A stretch of DNA of 64,000 nt from an uncultured Vibrio sp. (lineage in GTDB: Bacteria; Pseudomonadota; Gammaproteobacteria; Enterobacterales; Vibrionaceae): the NCBI RefSeq assembly GCF_963675395.1, contig NZ_OY776223.1, forward strand, positions 1,240,001 through 1,304,000, in the 5' to 3' direction. Shown here piece by piece: positions 28,912 through 46,381 of this stretch (its first letter is position 1; every line of letters begins with the position of its first letter). Under the pieces are notes generated by a model. It was not told the origin of the DNA and did not search any database. It worked only from the letters and a program-made list of their open reading frames with translations. Position numbers and translations under genes: made by a program.

Positions 28912-31002
28912 ATGAGCACTGAAAAACTATATGTAGAAAAAGAGCTTAGTTGGTTGTCTTTTAATGAACGAGTATTGCAAGAAGCCGCAGATAAGACTGT
29001 TCCATTAATCGAGCGAATTCGATTTCTCGGGATCTTTTCCAACAACCTGGATGAATTCTATAAAGTACGTTTTGCTGACGTAAAACGCAGAATCCTAATC
29101 AATCAAGAACGCGGTGTAAACGACAGCTCCAAACGCCTGCTGTCAAGGATGCAAGCGAAAGCGTTCAAGCTTAACGAAAAATTCGACGAACTTTACAGTG
29201 AATTAATACGAGAAATGGCGCGACGTCGCATTTTTTTGGTGAATGAACAGCAACTTGATGAACTGCAGCAGAAGTGGATAACCAAATACTTTCGTAATAA
29301 AGTTATGCCACATATTACGCCGCTACTGATGAAAGACGAAATCGACGTCCTTCAATTCCTCAAAGATGAATACGCTTATATCGCCGTAGAGTTACGCAAA
29401 GAACAAGACTCGCAGTACGCGTTGCTCGAAATTCCGACCGACCACTTGCCTCGCTTCGTGATGGTACCAGAGCAAAAAGGCAAACGTCGTAAGACCATCA
29501 TTCTACTCGATAACATTATTCGCTACTGCTTAGATGAACTGTTCAAAGGCTTCTTCGACTATGACGAGTTAAATGGCTACGCTGTGAAGATGACTCGGGA
29601 TGCAGAATACGACTTACGCAATGAAATCGAATACAGCTTGCTGGAACAGATGTCAGAAGGCGTAAACCAGCGCCTTACCGCAATGCCAGTACGCTTTGTC
29701 TATGAGCGGGAAATGCCACAGGATATGCTCGACTTTTTGTGTAATAAGCTGAAAATTTCGAGCTACGATAACCTTATTCCCGGAAATCGCTACCAGAACT
29801 TCAAAGACTTTATCTCCTTCCCTAACGTTGGACGTGACTACCTAGAAAACAAACCTATGCCGCCAATGAAGTGTGCTGATTTCGAAGGTTATCCCAACAG
29901 CTTCAAGGCGATTAAAGACAAGGACATTCTGCTTTACTATCCGTATCATACTTTTGACCACATAACAGAACTGGTTCGTCAAGCCTCGTTCGATCCGAAA
30001 GTCATCGGTATAAAAATCAATGTATATCGTGTCGCTAAAGATTCACGATTAATGAACTCATTGATTGACGCCGTTCATAACGGCAAGAACGTCACGGTTG
30101 TTGTCGAACTGCAAGCACGCTTTGATGAAGAAGCGAATATTGAATGGTCGAAAGTACTAACAGAAGCGGGCGTACACGTTATTTTCGGAGCTCCGGGTCT
30201 GAAGATTCACTCAAAGTTACTGCTCATCAGCCGTCGAGAGAATGACGACATTGTTCGCTATGCACACATCGGTACGGGTAACTTCCACGAAAAAACAGCA
30301 CGCATTTATACCGACTTCGCTCTACTTACCGCTGACCAAGAGCTAACTACGGAAGTTCGCAATGTCTTCGGTTATATCGAGAACCCTTATCGCCCGGTAA
30401 AATTCAATCACCTGATGGTTTCTCCACGAAACTCGCGTTCACAAATTTATCGTCTCATCGATGGTGAAATCGCCAACGCCAAAGCAGGGAAAAAAGCCGG
30501 TCTCACCATCAAAATTAACAACCTGGTCGACAAAGGCATCGTCACCAGACTTTACGCGGCAAGTAACGCGGGCGTAAAAATTAATATGATCATTCGTGGT
30601 ATGTGCTCTCTGGTACCGGGGCTCGAAGGAGTAAGTGAGAATATTCGTATCATCAGTATCGTAGACCGCTTTTTGGAACACCCAAGGGTGATCATCGCCC
30701 ACAATGATGGCGACCCGCAGGTGTACATCTCTTCGGCTGACTGGATGACTCGGAACATCGATCACCGCATTGAGGTCACGACACCAATTCGTGATCCTCG
30801 CTTGAAACAGAGAATTATTGATATAATCAACATTCACTTTACCGATACCGTAAAGGCACGCTTGATAGATAAAGAGATGAGCAATAGCTACGTACCTCGC
30901 GGTAACCGTAAAAAAGTTCGCTCACAAGTTGCCATCTATGACTATCTTAAAAATATAGAAAAGCAAACCAGAAGACAAAAGCCAGATGTCTCAGATACTT
31001 GA
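28912..31002 (+). CDS. ppk1: Polyphosphate kinase 1
   Basis: PPK1 makes inorganic polyphosphate from ATP at the membrane. The ATG at 28912 with GGTAAG upstream gives the family N-terminus [20 protein letters not shown] and 696 residues; 22 further upstream codons are open but unlikely. The catalytic, phosphorylated histidine is H433 in [10 protein letters not shown], within the first phospholipase D-like motif. A second motif [20 protein letters not shown] follows in the C-terminal quarter. The 3' end overlaps the ppx start, giving a coupled synthesis and breakdown pair. Confidence 0.97.
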   Translation: MSTEKLYVEKELSWLSFNERVLQEAADKTVPLIERIRFLGIFSNNLDEFYKVRFADVKRRILINQERGVNDSSKRLLSRMQAKAFKLNEKFDELYSELIREMARRRIFLVNEQQLDELQQKWITKYFRNKVMPHITPLLMKDEIDVLQFLKDEYAYIAVELRKEQDSQYALLEIPTDHLPRFVMVPEQKGKRRKTIILLDNIIRYCLDELFKGFFDYDELNGYAVKMTRDAEYDLRNEIEYSLLEQMSEGVNQRLTAMPVRFVYEREMPQDMLDFLCNKLKISSYDNLIPGNRYQNFKDFISFPNVGRDYLENKPMPPMKCADFEGYPNSFKAIKDKDILLYYPYHTFDHITELVRQASFDPKVIGIKINVYRVAKDSRLMNSLIDAVHNGKNVTVVVELQARFDEEANIEWSKVLTEAGVHVIFGAPGLKIHSKLLLISRRENDDIVRYAHIGTGNFHEKTARIYTDFALLTADQELTTEVRNVFGYIENPYRPVKFNHLMVSPRNSRSQIYRLIDGEIANAKAGKKAGLTIKINNLVDKGIVTRLYAASNAGVKINMIIRGMCSLVPGLEGVSENIRIISIVDRFLEHPRVIIAHNDGDPQVYISSADWMTRNIDHRIEVTTPIRDPRLKQRIIDIINIHFTDTVKARLIDKEMSNSYVPRGNRKKVRSQVAIYDYLKNIEKQTRRQKPDVSDT

Positions 31003-32491
31003 ACAAGATGAACGTTATATTGCCGCGATTGATCTCGGCTCGAACAGTTTCCACATGGTGGTGGCAAAAGTTGTAGGCAGTGACCTTCAATTAGTCAGCC
31101 GTCATAAACAAAGAGTCCGTATGGCTTCCGGCCTGGATAGTGAACTGAACTTAAGCCACGCATCGATGGAGCGCGCTCTTGAGTGCCTGGCGATGTTTGC
31201 CGAACGTCTGCAAGGTTTGGACGAGTCTAACGTCCGCATTGCCGCGACGCACACACTAAGACGGGCCAAAAACGCACATTTATTTATAAACCGTGCCAAA
31301 GAAGTGATGCCTTTCCCGATTGAAATCATCCCGGGAGAGGAAGAAGCACGCCTGATTTATTTAGGCGTAGCACATACTCAAGTGGAGTCAAACTCTAAAC
31401 TCGTTGTTGATATCGGCGGCGGCAGTACCGAGATGATCATCGGTCAGGGGTTTGAACCAGAGCTTCTTAACAGCAAACAAATGGGTTGCGTTAGCTTTAC
31501 CGAACAGTTTTTCAAAAATGGCAAGCTGTCTGGAAAAAACTTTACCAAAGCCATGCTGGCGGCGGAGCAAAAGCTCGAATCTATCGCGAGTAAGTATCGT
31601 AAAAAAGGCTGGGACATTGCGCTTGGTTCATCGGGTACGATAAAAGCCATTCAAGAAGTATTGATTGGTCTGGGCTATGAAGACGGCCTAATTACGTTAA
31701 AACGTCTCAATAAACTTATTGAGGCTTTATGCGCCTTTTCCTCCATTGACGACATTGAACTCACCGGATTAACTGACGAGCGTAAGCCCGTTTTTGCAGC
31801 TGGTGTCGCGATTCTTACCGCCATTTTTCAGGCATTAAAAATCGAACAGATGTTCTTTTCCGATGGGGCACTAAGAGAAGGATTGTTGTATGAGATGGAA
31901 GAACGATTTGCCCGCTCTGACATTCGCATGCGCACCACTGAAAACTTAGCTCAAAAACATCGCGTCGACCTTGAACATGCGGCACGTGTTAAAGGCCATG
32001 CCAGAGACATGTTAGAACACGTTCATTCCGAGCTGGGTATTAAGAAGAAAAGTGATCTGTTTGACTTATTAGAGTGGGCAGCACTGCTACACGAAGTCGG
32101 CCTGAGCATTAACCTACGCAGTTTTCATCGCCACTCCTTTTATATTCTCTTGCACTCGACGCTGCAGGGCTTTAACCGAGAGCAGCAGTTGGTGTTAGCA
32201 ACGTTGGCTCGCTTTCAGCGCAAAGCTTTAAAGCTCAATGAATTGCCTGAGTTTAACCTTTACAAACAAAGTGATGTGCTTAGCTTGATTAAAATCCTGC
32301 GGATTTCGATCGTGCTAAATGGCCAACGCAACGACGAGCCACTACCCGACATCACTCTGTCGATCAAAGATGATGTATGGACGTTAACCTGTACGGATGA
32401 AGAGTGGCTGGAGAACAACAAGTTGCTTCATGCAGACTTACAGGAAGAGCAGCAGCGTTGGGAAAACGCGAAGTGGGTACTCACCTTTTAG
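30986..32491 (+). CDS. ppx: Exopolyphosphatase
   Basis: Ppx releases phosphate from the ends of polyphosphate; the family also hydrolyses pppGpp. The 501-residue protein has the ASKHA phosphatase motifs [19 protein letters not shown] (about 11-29), [13 protein letters not shown] (about 113-125), [12 protein letters not shown] (about 140-151) and a C-terminal HD-like helical domain with [10 protein letters not shown] (about 368). Its ATG lies 17 bp inside the end of ppk1 in another frame, indicating one operon with translational coupling. Confidence 0.96.
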   Translation: MSQILEQDERYIAAIDLGSNSFHMVVAKVVGSDLQLVSRHKQRVRMASGLDSELNLSHASMERALECLAMFAERLQGLDESNVRIAATHTLRRAKNAHLFINRAKEVMPFPIEIIPGEEEARLIYLGVAHTQVESNSKLVVDIGGGSTEMIIGQGFEPELLNSKQMGCVSFTEQFFKNGKLSGKNFTKAMLAAEQKLESIASKYRKKGWDIALGSSGTIKAIQEVLIGLGYEDGLITLKRLNKLIEALCAFSSIDDIELTGLTDERKPVFAAGVAILTAIFQALKIEQMFFSDGALREGLLYEMEERFARSDIRMRTTENLAQKHRVDLEHAARVKGHARDMLEHVHSELGIKKKSDLFDLLEWAALLHEVGLSINLRSFHRHSFYILLHSTLQGFNREQQLVLATLARFQRKALKLNELPEFNLYKQSDVLSLIKILRISIVLNGQRNDEPLPDITLSIKDDVWTLTCTDEEWLENNKLLHADLQEEQQRWENAKWVLTF

Positions 32492-32512
32492 AATAAAGCA
32501 AAGTTCATCACT

Positions 32513-32540
32513 AAAAAGTCGGCTTATAAGCCGACTTTTT
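32513..32540. terminator. Bidirectional terminator between ppx and pstS
   Basis: AAAAAGTCGGCTTA and its exact complement make a perfect 28-bp palindrome with A/T tails both ways. It serves the convergent ppx and pstS genes, and the pstS stop codon (32524-32526) lies inside it. Confidence 0.9.
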
Positions 32541-33489
32541 TTAGCTCTTCTTTTGCGAAATCAGCCGTGATTGGCACGTAACCATCTTTCTCAACTAACG
32601 CCTGCCCTTGAGCAGAGAAAATAAACCGGATGAATTCTGCTTCGATAGGTGAGAGCGGAAAATCCGGATGCTTGTTTACGTAGACATAGAGAAAGCGCGA
32701 AAGTGGGTACTTACCCGTCACGATGTTATCCCGAGTTGGACTGATGTAGTCTGTACCCGTTTTAGCGATAGGTATCAGACGTACTCCCGATACTCGGTAG
32801 CCAACACCAGAATAACCGACGCCACTTATTGTGGATGCGACAGACTGAACGACGGAAGCAGAGCCTGGCTGTTCATTAACACGGGTTTTAAAGTCACCAC
32901 CACACAAGGCGTTACTTTTAAAGTAGCCATAAGTACCCGACACAGAGTTACGACCAAATAGTTGAACATTACGCTTGGCCCATTCCGCTTGGACTCCGAG
33001 TTGTTGCCAGTTAGTGATGAACTGGCTTTCACCACAACGCAACGTTGCTGAAAACATCGCATCCAGTTGCTTAAAGTTCAGCCCCGGTATTGGGTTATCC
33101 TGATGGACAAAGATACCAATAGCGTCAATCGCAACACGCAAAGCCGTCGGCTTGTAACCGTGCCCACTTTCAAACGCTTCGATTTCTCTTAAGCGCATGG
33201 GACGACTCATCGGTCCAAACTGGGCGGTTTGTTCTGCTAAAGCGGGTGGCGCTGTTGACGACCCTGAAGCTTGAACCTGGGCATTAATGTTTGGATAAAT
33301 GGACTTGAACTCTTCGACCCATAGCGTCGTCATGCCCGCTAACGTATCGGATCCAACAGACAGCAAATTGCCGACAATACCCGTTGTTTTCTGGTAACTA
33401 GGCAACGGCTTATCTTTTGCTAAAGACGCACCTGAGCTCATCAATGCAATTAGCGCCACAAGTACTGATTTACTCACTCGGTATACCAT
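32524..33489 (-). CDS. pstS: Phosphate-binding protein PstS
   Basis: PstS is the periplasmic receptor that delivers phosphate to PstCA. The 321-residue protein has a signal peptide (about 1-24, ending ASLAKDK) and the PBP-like fold with SVGSDTLAGMTTLW (about 46-59), VQASGSSTAPPAL (about 72-84) and GRNSVSGTYGYFK (about 179-191), the phosphate-contact loops. Its ATG overlaps the phoR stop by one base (TAATG), so it is read from the phoB-phoR transcript rather than from the pstCAB operon. Confidence 0.95.
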   Translation of the reverse strand: MVYRVSKSVLVALIALMSSGASLAKDKPLPSYQKTTGIVGNLLSVGSDTLAGMTTLWVEEFKSIYPNINAQVQASGSSTAPPALAEQTAQFGPMSRPMRLREIEAFESGHGYKPTALRVAIDAIGIFVHQDNPIPGLNFKQLDAMFSATLRCGESQFITNWQQLGVQAEWAKRNVQLFGRNSVSGTYGYFKSNALCGGDFKTRVNEQPGSASVVQSVASTISGVGYSGVGYRVSGVRLIPIAKTGTDYISPTRDNIVTGKYPLSRFLYVYVNKHPDFPLSPIEAEFIRFIFSAQGQALVEKDGYVPITADFAKEELKKVGL

Positions 33490-34787
33490 TACTTCGCCAC
33501 CAAACGGCCAGGAAGTACAAACGAGAATTTACTCCCTACGCCGACCTCACTCTGGATTTCTAAATGAGAATCATGATGGCTGAGAGCGTGCTTCACAATT
33601 GCCAAGCCCAGACCACTACCACCCGTATCACGCGATCGAGCCTTGTCTACACGATAAAAACGTTCCGTCAGTCGGTGTAAGTGTTGAGGCTCGATACCAT
33701 CACCACTATCTTCAACTTCCAGACAGGCTCCTTGAGCATTCTGATACCAACGCACGTTAATATTAGCGCCTGGCGGGGTATATTTCACGGCGTTATACAC
33801 TAGGTTAGAAATCGCACTACGAAGCTGGTCGTCATCCCCAAAAACACGCAGGCTTTCGTCTACATCGAACTTCAGTTTATGATGATCATCGCCACTCAGG
33901 CTTGCCGCTTCTTTTTCCAGAACTTCGAGCATTGCAGGAACATTAACGATATCTTCCAGTTCGTGCATCGGTGCTGCTTCTATTTTAGATAACGTTAGCA
34001 ATTGATTAACCAATGCGTTCATGCGGTTAAGCTGTTCGGTCATAACACCGTGAGCTTTGGTCCACATTGGACCTACAATCATATCTGGATCTTCCGTCAT
34101 CTCCAGATAGCCTTGCAGAACCGTCATCGGCGTGCGCAGTTCATGAGAAACATTGGCAAAAAAGTTGCGGCGCATGCCTTCCAGTTGTTTTAACTGACTG
34201 ACATCACGCACAACCATCAGGTGCTCGCCTTCAGTGTAAGGTACGATACGCAGCTCTAGCATACGCTCCACATTGATAGGTGAACGCATTTCTAAAGGGT
34301 CAGAGAAATCTTGTTTATTGAGGTACTTAATGAAGTCGGGCGTGCGAATCAGGTTTGATATCGGTTGACCGGAATCTTCTGGCCAGTGAAAACCCAACAG
34401 GTGCTGTGCAAGTTTGTTACACCAGACAATATTGCCTTCCGCACGGAATACCACCACAGCATCCGGCAGTGATTCTGCACCATTTCTAAAACGACGAATG
34501 AGGTTAGTTAGCTCTTTGCGCTTACGGCGTTGACGTTGTTGCAAACGGTATAAGCCATTAAAGAGTGACTCCCAATTGCCACTACCAGAAGGAGGCGTAA
34601 GACGCTTTTCGTCCCATAACCAAGAGGACAACCGAACTTGATTATGTAAATGCCACACAAGCTGCAACGCCGTCGCTGCTAATAGCAACCACGGCATATA
34701 ACCGAATATCCAACCTACTATCACCCAGGGGGTGTAAAAAAAAGCCAGCTCCCAGGCCAGCTTTTTCCACGTTAATCTTTCAACCAC
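33489..34787 (-). CDS. phoR: Phosphate regulon sensor kinase PhoR
   Basis: PhoR senses phosphate status through the Pst system and PhoU and phosphorylates PhoB. The 432-residue protein has membrane helices near 10-45, a PAS domain (about 100-195), the phospho-acceptor H215 in [13 protein letters not shown], and a C-terminal ATPase domain with NAVKYTPPG and [13 protein letters not shown]. It follows phoB by 40 bp and overlaps pstS. Confidence 0.97.
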   Translation of the reverse strand: MVERLTWKKLAWELAFFYTPWVIVGWIFGYMPWLLLAATALQLVWHLHNQVRLSSWLWDEKRLTPPSGSGNWESLFNGLYRLQQRQRRKRKELTNLIRRFRNGAESLPDAVVVFRAEGNIVWCNKLAQHLLGFHWPEDSGQPISNLIRTPDFIKYLNKQDFSDPLEMRSPINVERMLELRIVPYTEGEHLMVVRDVSQLKQLEGMRRNFFANVSHELRTPMTVLQGYLEMTEDPDMIVGPMWTKAHGVMTEQLNRMNALVNQLLTLSKIEAAPMHELEDIVNVPAMLEVLEKEAASLSGDDHHKLKFDVDESLRVFGDDDQLRSAISNLVYNAVKYTPPGANINVRWYQNAQGACLEVEDSGDGIEPQHLHRLTERFYRVDKARSRDTGGSGLGLAIVKHALSHHDSHLEIQSEVGVGSKFSFVLPGRLVAK

Positions 34788-34827
34788 TCATTACTCCAAA
34801 AATGGGACCGATTAGCTGACTACCAAC

Positions 34828-35517
34828 TTATGCCTTAGTAGAGAAACGGTAACCCGCACCACGAACCGTTTGAATCAATTTATCATGGCCTGCGGCTTCT
34901 AAAGCTTTACGCAGACGACGGATGTGCACGTCAACCGTACGATCTTCAACATACACGTTAGTACCCCATACGTTGTTCAGTAGCTGTTCACGACTGTAAA
35001 CACGCTCTTGGTGTGTCATGAAGAAGTGCAACATTTTGAATTCAGTCGGCCCCATATCAACAGCACCGTCATTAGCAGTCACACGGTGTGATACAGGATC
35101 AAGCTTCAAGCCTTGTACGTCAATTACGTCTTCTAGTGCAGTTGGAGTGACACGGCGGATGACAGCTTTCAAACGAGCGACCAGCTCTTTAGGCGAGAAA
35201 GGCTTGGTGATGTAATCATCTGCGCCCACTTCTAAACCGCGAACCTTGTCTTCTTCTTCGCCACGCGCCGTCAGCATGACTACAGGAATATTGCGCGTCA
35301 GCTCTTCACGTTTCATGTGCTTGATAAAGTTAATACCGCTACCACCTGGTAGCATCCAATCCAGTAAAACTAAATCAGGGAAGGGTTCAGCCAGTTTGGT
35401 TACTGCAGTGTCGTAATCTTCTGCTTCCACCGCTTGGTAACCTTTCTGTTCAAGTACGAAGCAGAGCATTTCACGAATCGGAGCTTCGTCTTCAACAACC
35501 AGAATCCTTCTAGACAT
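34828..35517 (-). CDS. phoB: Phosphate regulon response regulator PhoB
   Basis: PhoB, when phosphorylated by PhoR, activates genes with Pho boxes, including pst genes. The 229-residue protein has a receiver domain with the phospho-acceptor D53 in [13 protein letters not shown] and K105 in TKPFSPKEL, and an OmpR-type winged helix from about 130 with [17 protein letters not shown]. It heads the phoB-phoR-pstS operon and has its own Pho box upstream. Confidence 0.98.
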   Translation of the reverse strand: MSRRILVVEDEAPIREMLCFVLEQKGYQAVEAEDYDTAVTKLAEPFPDLVLLDWMLPGGSGINFIKHMKREELTRNIPVVMLTARGEEEDKVRGLEVGADDYITKPFSPKELVARLKAVIRRVTPTALEDVIDVQGLKLDPVSHRVTANDGAVDMGPTEFKMLHFFMTHQERVYSREQLLNNVWGTNVYVEDRTVDVHIRRLRKALEAAGHDKLIQTVRGAGYRFSTKA

Positions 35518-35598
35518 AATTGAATAACCTTATGTTTGTTGAGCTAATAAATTTAAGAGACAAAGCGCCCCTCAATGCATAAGCATTATCACTACCAA

Positions 35599-35617
35599 TT
35601 ATGACACTTTTGTGACC
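35599..35617 (-). promoter_or_regulatory. Pho box upstream of phoB
   Basis: On the minus strand GTCACAA-AAGT-GTCATAA gives two half-sites with 11-bp spacing, close to the PhoB consensus and about 85 bp before phoB. Positive autoregulation of phoBR is likely. Confidence 0.75.
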
Positions 35618-35732
35618 TTTGAAAACAAATTTTCATATAACTTTCTTTTGGGGTTCATCCTGATATTTTTCATTTCTATTAAGACATCAGCAAAAAAATT
35701 CCCTATGATTAGTCCCTTGTCATCAAGCCTAG

Positions 35733-36656
<924 letters not shown>

Positions 36657-36679
36657 AATAACCCTACTTTTCACTAGCT

Positions 36680-36705
36680 ACGCCCCTACTTTTTATGGGG
36701 CGTTT
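36680..36705 (+). terminator. Possible rdgC terminator
   Basis: ACGCCCC ... GGGGCGT (7-bp stem, 10-nt loop) followed by TTTGTT, 24 bp after the rdgC stop. The U-tract is weak. Confidence 0.5.
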
Positions 36706-36821
36706 GTTCACCAAAAGCACAATTCCCCTAGTCACAGTTCACATTTTGACGTAAAATTTGCGCCCCATTTCCATAAGGTGGAATTGGCCTGACTTGTGAT
36801 CAGATATAAGAGAATTGAGCA

Positions 36822-38479
<1,658 letters not shown>

Positions 38480-38485
38480 ATAGGT

Positions 38486-38522
38486 AAGGTTCAACTTTTG
38501 CGCAAAGTTGAACCTTTTTTTT
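38486..38522. terminator. Terminator after the trhP-ferredoxin operon
   Basis: AAGGTTCAACTTT-TGCGC-AAAGTTGAACCTT is a 13-bp stem followed by eight T on the plus strand. It also lies just after the stop of the convergent minus-strand gene. Confidence 0.9.
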
Positions 38523-38829
38523 AGCCTGATTTTTCGATGGGATAGATATTGCAGAATAACTCCTTCTCAAAATGATACTCTAGCCTCTCTCGCCAGTTTT
38601 CCGCTTGAGACACCGGAACCAAATAGAAATTCTCCCGGCTTGTATCAGTCACGAAAGCCATCCCGTATTGCATCAGCTCGTAATGCACATCATTAACAAA
38701 CCCCGGATCAAGACGCTGGCGTCCTGTCAGATGATTCAAATCTTCTCGAGTCAAGAAGACTCCCTTGGTCTCACTGCTAAATCTGTGTCTTAACCACTCT
38801 GCAAACTCTTTTGCACAAATCATAGTCAT
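38521..38829 (-). CDS. Conserved-looking hypothetical protein
   Basis: I do not recognise a family. The 102-residue protein is soluble and acidic, with alternating helices and a short pattern (KGVFLTREDLNHLTGRQRL, about 22-40; FVNDVHYELMQYGMAFV, about 44-60) that could be a winged-helix DNA-binding fold. AAGGA 7 bp before the first ATG supports the start. It is convergent with the ferredoxin gene and shares its terminator. Codon use is like its neighbours, so it is probably a real gene. Confidence 0.65.
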   Translation of the reverse strand: MTMICAKEFAEWLRHRFSSETKGVFLTREDLNHLTGRQRLDPGFVNDVHYELMQYGMAFVTDTSRENFYLVPVSQAENWRERLEYHFEKELFCNIYPIEKSG

Positions 38830-39150
38830 GGTTTTATCCTTGATTAACTCTATTGGCAGGTAACACCACTACACCTACCTCAATACAATTGTCCGCGTTG
38901 TATTTTTCGTTTTACCAATCAACGGACATATTGAACAGAAATCAGAGTATCGCGACAAAAGAACTAAAAAAAACAGAGGCACTCATCCAAAAAACCGTAA
39001 CCCTTTGTTTATTCGAGATTCCTATATCATGTCACCCAAACTAATTAGGTTAATTTTTGTATTCGTATTATTCACTGTAGACAAAAGTATGATGTTTCTC
39101 CAGTTTCATAACGGAGATTCGACAAACGCGATAAGAAGTTCAATAGTCTT
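38830..39150. other. Intergenic region upstream of the hypothetical gene
   Basis: 320 bp without a gene. Inverted arms TGTCCG / CGGACA (near 38890-38931) are the only structure noticed; no known site matches. Confidence 0.4.
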
Positions 39151-39987
39151 TTAATTGGTACCAATAAGTGGCTGACATTGCGATGGAATCACTTTCACCT
39201 TTTTTGGTTTCGCCTCCACTTTTGTAGCCGCCGGCTTTGAAGGAAGCACCGCTTTGGGTTTCCAGCTCGCTAACTCATAGCCACAACCATCTCCAGCTGG
39301 TGGTGGAGCTTGTTCAACGCAATTGCGACTGGAATCTGGACAAGATAATCTGACGTGAAAGTGATAGTGGTGTCCCCACCAAGGGCGAACTTTACGCAGC
39401 CAAGAGCGATCTTTACCTTCTTCTTGCGAACATAACTGCTCTTTAATGACCGGGTGAACAAAGATACGAGCAACCCCTTCACTCTGAGCCGCATAACGAA
39501 TAAGTTCAAAATGTCGGTCATCCCAGCGATGATCAAGTATCGAGTACCCTTTAAGGTCTACCACACTCATTGGTTTAGGTAGTTGAAGTTCATTATAAGA
39601 AAGCGGTTGGTCTGCTAAGCGAAACCATATATCAATATCTAAACCAGTTTGATGGCTAGAGTGACCAGATGAGAAACGGCCACCTCTCGGCAGTGATAAG
39701 TCACCGATCAATAAATTAGCACTTAACTCTTTATTTGCCGTTAAGGCAAGATTTTCAATAAATGAGATAGTATTTGGATGCCCATAGTAGCGATTCGATC
39801 TACTGCGTAGGACTTGATACCCAGTTCCTTCGAGAGGTAAGGGATAGGCACCATCCAAACAGCCATTGGCATAGCTGCCTATAGCAGAAGAGGAGTTGTG
39901 AGTGGGAGCCGAGACTTGCTCCCACGGAGTGGCAAAAATAGAAGCTGAGAAAAGCAAACCAGTGTGGAGGAAAATACTCAGCCTCAT
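39151..39987 (-). CDS. mepA: Penicillin-insensitive murein endopeptidase MepA
   Basis: MepA cuts D-alanyl-meso-diaminopimelate cross-links of peptidoglycan in the periplasm. The 278-residue protein has a signal peptide (about 1-19) and the LAS metallopeptidase motifs: SSHQTGLDIDIWF (about 107-119, a zinc histidine and aspartate) and GHHYHFHVRLSCP (about 204-216, the HxH motif). The lysine- and proline-rich C-terminal tail (about 243-270) is longer than in E. coli. It lies 11 bp after the DUF1904 gene. Confidence 0.93.
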   Translation of the reverse strand: MRLSIFLHTGLLFSASIFATPWEQVSAPTHNSSSAIGSYANGCLDGAYPLPLEGTGYQVLRSRSNRYYGHPNTISFIENLALTANKELSANLLIGDLSLPRGGRFSSGHSSHQTGLDIDIWFRLADQPLSYNELQLPKPMSVVDLKGYSILDHRWDDRHFELIRYAAQSEGVARIFVHPVIKEQLCSQEEGKDRSWLRKVRPWWGHHYHFHVRLSCPDSSRNCVEQAPPPAGDGCGYELASWKPKAVLPSKPAATKVEAKPKKVKVIPSQCQPLIGTN

Positions 39988-39998
39988 AATGTTACTCC

Positions 39999-40331
39999 TC
40001 AGTAGTGCTCACCATTATCATAGTAGGCTTTAGGAGAGAGTGGAGTAAATATCACTGCAACATCTATATCTTCTCCAACAATACCACGAACTTGCTGAGT
40101 AATGGTTTTAGCGACTTTATCTTGAACCTTCTGACCACGATCAAACCAAAGCACTTCCACAAAAGGGTATGCTGCGCTAACTTCTCCCTCACTAAAAAAC
40201 GTCGTATAGATGTACTCAAAAGTGAAGTCCTCACGCGGACATTCCATCAAAGGTTGCAGTTCATCCGTGAGCGGTTTTGATAGAGCCTGAACCGTTTGAG
40301 GCTCTACAGCACGAAATCGAAAATGTGGCAT
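39999..40331 (-). CDS. DUF1904 family protein
   Basis: A 110-residue soluble protein starting MPHFRFRAVEPQTVQAL, the DUF1904 N-terminus. GGAAAG 8 bp before the ATG at 40331 supports this start over one five codons upstream. The fold resembles small tautomerase-like proteins, but the function is unknown. The short 11-bp gap to mepA suggests one transcript. Confidence 0.8.
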   Translation of the reverse strand: MPHFRFRAVEPQTVQALSKPLTDELQPLMECPREDFTFEYIYTTFFSEGEVSAAYPFVEVLWFDRGQKVQDKVAKTITQQVRGIVGEDIDVAVIFTPLSPKAYYDNGEHY

Positions 40332-40649
40332 AAACGTACTTTCCATTATTAGAATTAAGCCGCGATCATAACAAGAAGTCTGTTTTATATCACCCGGCGC
40401 AGACTATGGTCTAATTCAAGCTCCAAGTAGAGCAAGGAATAGACTAAGTTTAGAACTATTTAGGTAAAGGGGAAATGAAACCACCGTGGTATCGATAGTA
40501 TGGAGAAGAACAAAAGGAAGAAAGGTTGAGGTTAAACCGCTCGGACACTGTCGGTAACACCTGGCTCAGCTAGGCGGGAAATAATGCTCTGACAATAGCT
40601 ATATTCGGCATCCCAGTAAGTGACTCTACAATCCCCAAATTACAGGCGT

Positions 40650-40678
40650 AAAAAAGCCCCGTTCTTTCGAACGAGGCT
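40650..40678 (-). terminator. Outer copy of the rrn operon terminator
   Basis: AGCCTCGTTC-GAAA-GAACGGGGCT on the minus strand followed by a T-run. It is the duplicated copy lying beyond the pseudo tRNA-Trp. Confidence 0.75.
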
Positions 40679-40686
40679 TCTAATAA

Positions 40687-40790
40687 TGGCAGGGGTGGAG
40701 AGATTCGATGGGACTTGCCTCCAAGCTCACTACACGCGCTGATCTTTTGGTATTGGCGGAATCCGCTGCTCTGCCAATTGGAGCGACTCT
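40687..40790 (-). pseudogene. Broken tRNA-Trp copy
   Basis: The 3' end of tRNA-Trp (40687-40708) and its 5' half including the D arm (GGAATCCGCTGCTCTGCCAA region, 40757-40784) are present but separated by about 48 bp of unrelated sequence. The anticodon arm is disrupted, so it cannot fold as a tRNA. Confidence 0.75.
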
Positions 40791-40812
40791 ACAATCCCCA
40801 AACTACAGACGT

Positions 40813-40841
40813 AAAAAAGCCCCGTTCTTTCGAACGAGGCT
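40813..40841 (-). terminator. Terminator of the rrn operon
   Basis: On the minus strand AGCCTCGTTC-GAAA-GAACGGGGCT (10-bp stem) is followed by six T, 9 bp after the CCA end of tRNA-Trp. Confidence 0.88.
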
Positions 40842-40849
40842 TCTAATAA

Positions 40850-40926
<77 letters not shown>

Positions 40927-40976
40927 GCAGTTCGTTTTTAATGAGACGACTCTCACTTTCTATAATAAAGAAAGAA

Positions 40977-41053
40977 TGGCGGAGTGGACGGGACTCGAAC
41001 CCGCGACCCCCGGCGTGACAGGCCGGTATTCTAACCAACTGAACTACCACTCC
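40977..41053 (-). tRNA. tRNA-Asp (GTC)
   Basis: A 77-nt cloverleaf with encoded CCA: acceptor GGAGTGG / CCACTCC, anticodon loop CTGTCAC with anticodon GTC. It lies between 5S rRNA and tRNA-Trp, as in E. coli rrnC. Confidence 0.96.
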
Positions 41054-41093
41054 GCAGTGGTATCATCCGCATGCGCAGATGTCCAAAATTTAA

Positions 41094-41213
41094 AGCCTGG
41101 CGATGTCCTACTCTCACATGGGGAAACCCCACACTACCATCGGCGCTAATTCGTTTCACTTCTGAGTTCGGAATGGAAATCAGGTGGGTCCAAATCGCTA
41201 TGGTCGCCAAGCA
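41094..41213 (-). rRNA. rrf: 5S ribosomal RNA
   Basis: On the minus strand it begins TGCTTGGCGACCATAGCG and ends GAGTAGGACATCGCCAGGC, with complementary ends TGCTTGGCG / CGCCAGGCT. About 120 nt. The exact ends may be off by a base or two. Confidence 0.95.
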
Positions 41214-41329
41214 AATTCTTTATAAACCTGCCTTTTGAGCAAGTTTAATAATCTGGAAAGCTGTTGTGTTCTCTACACATTCAATTTTGTTCTTGCATTG
41301 AGTCCATCAAAACCCCTTGGGTGTTGTAT

Positions 41330-44216
<2,887 letters not shown>

Positions 44217-44430
44217 ATACAACCCGAAGGAGTTTCGAATTGATGTTAAACAACCAAAGTTGTCTCTCATTATTTGAATGAGCGAGAGACATTTCGATTT
44301 TGCCGGACTCAAATATGAATAATCCGAAGATTATTCCCAAGAACACTTGAATGTGTTTTTAGTTGTATTCCATTAGGAATACTTTGAGAACTTTACAAAT
44401 AATCTTAAAGATTATTTTGTCAGCTTTCCA

Positions 44431-44444
44431 AATTGTTAAAGAGC
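44431..44444 (-). promoter_or_regulatory. boxA antitermination site in the 16S-23S spacer
   Basis: GCTCTTTAACAATT on the minus strand is a full match to boxA, bound by NusB/NusE during rRNA transcription. It lies between tRNA-Glu and 23S. Confidence 0.85.
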
Positions 44445-44516
44445 TAATCACTTCTAATGAAGTAACCATTTTTAAAAGCACTCTACTTTCTATTTCAAAA
44501 AAAGTGCGCTTAAAGA

Positions 44517-44592
44517 TGGTATCCCGTAGGGGAGTCGAACCCCTGTTACCGCCGTGAAAGGGCGGTGTCCTAGGCCTCTAGACGAACGGGAC
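44517..44592 (-). tRNA. tRNA-Glu (TTC)
   Basis: A 76-nt cloverleaf with encoded CCA, anticodon loop CTTTCAC with anticodon TTC. The acceptor pairs GTCCCGT / ACGGGAT through a G-T first pair. Located in the 16S-23S spacer. Confidence 0.95.
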
Positions 44593-44604
44593 ACAGAAAA
44601 TCAG

Positions 44605-44680
44605 TGGTGGAGCTAATCGGGATCGAACCGATGACCTCTTCGCTGCCAGCGAAGCGCTCTCCCAGCTGAGCTATAGCCCC
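44605..44680 (-). tRNA. tRNA-Ala (GGC)
   Basis: A 76-nt cloverleaf with encoded CCA; acceptor GGGGCTA / TAGCTCC, anticodon loop CTGGCAG with anticodon GGC. Spacer alanine tRNAs are more often TGC, so the GGC isoacceptor marks an Ala-Glu type spacer. Confidence 0.95.
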
Positions 44681-44813
44681 ACATAAAATTGCTTTGCATT
44701 TTATGCAGAACCAATTTTTTGCCCTGAATTAAAACCATATCAATCTGTGTGGACACTCATCGTGACTCATTTGTCTTCACTTTAAACAGTGAAAGCAAAC
44801 TATCCATCGTATA

Positions 44814-46381
<1,568 letters not shown>

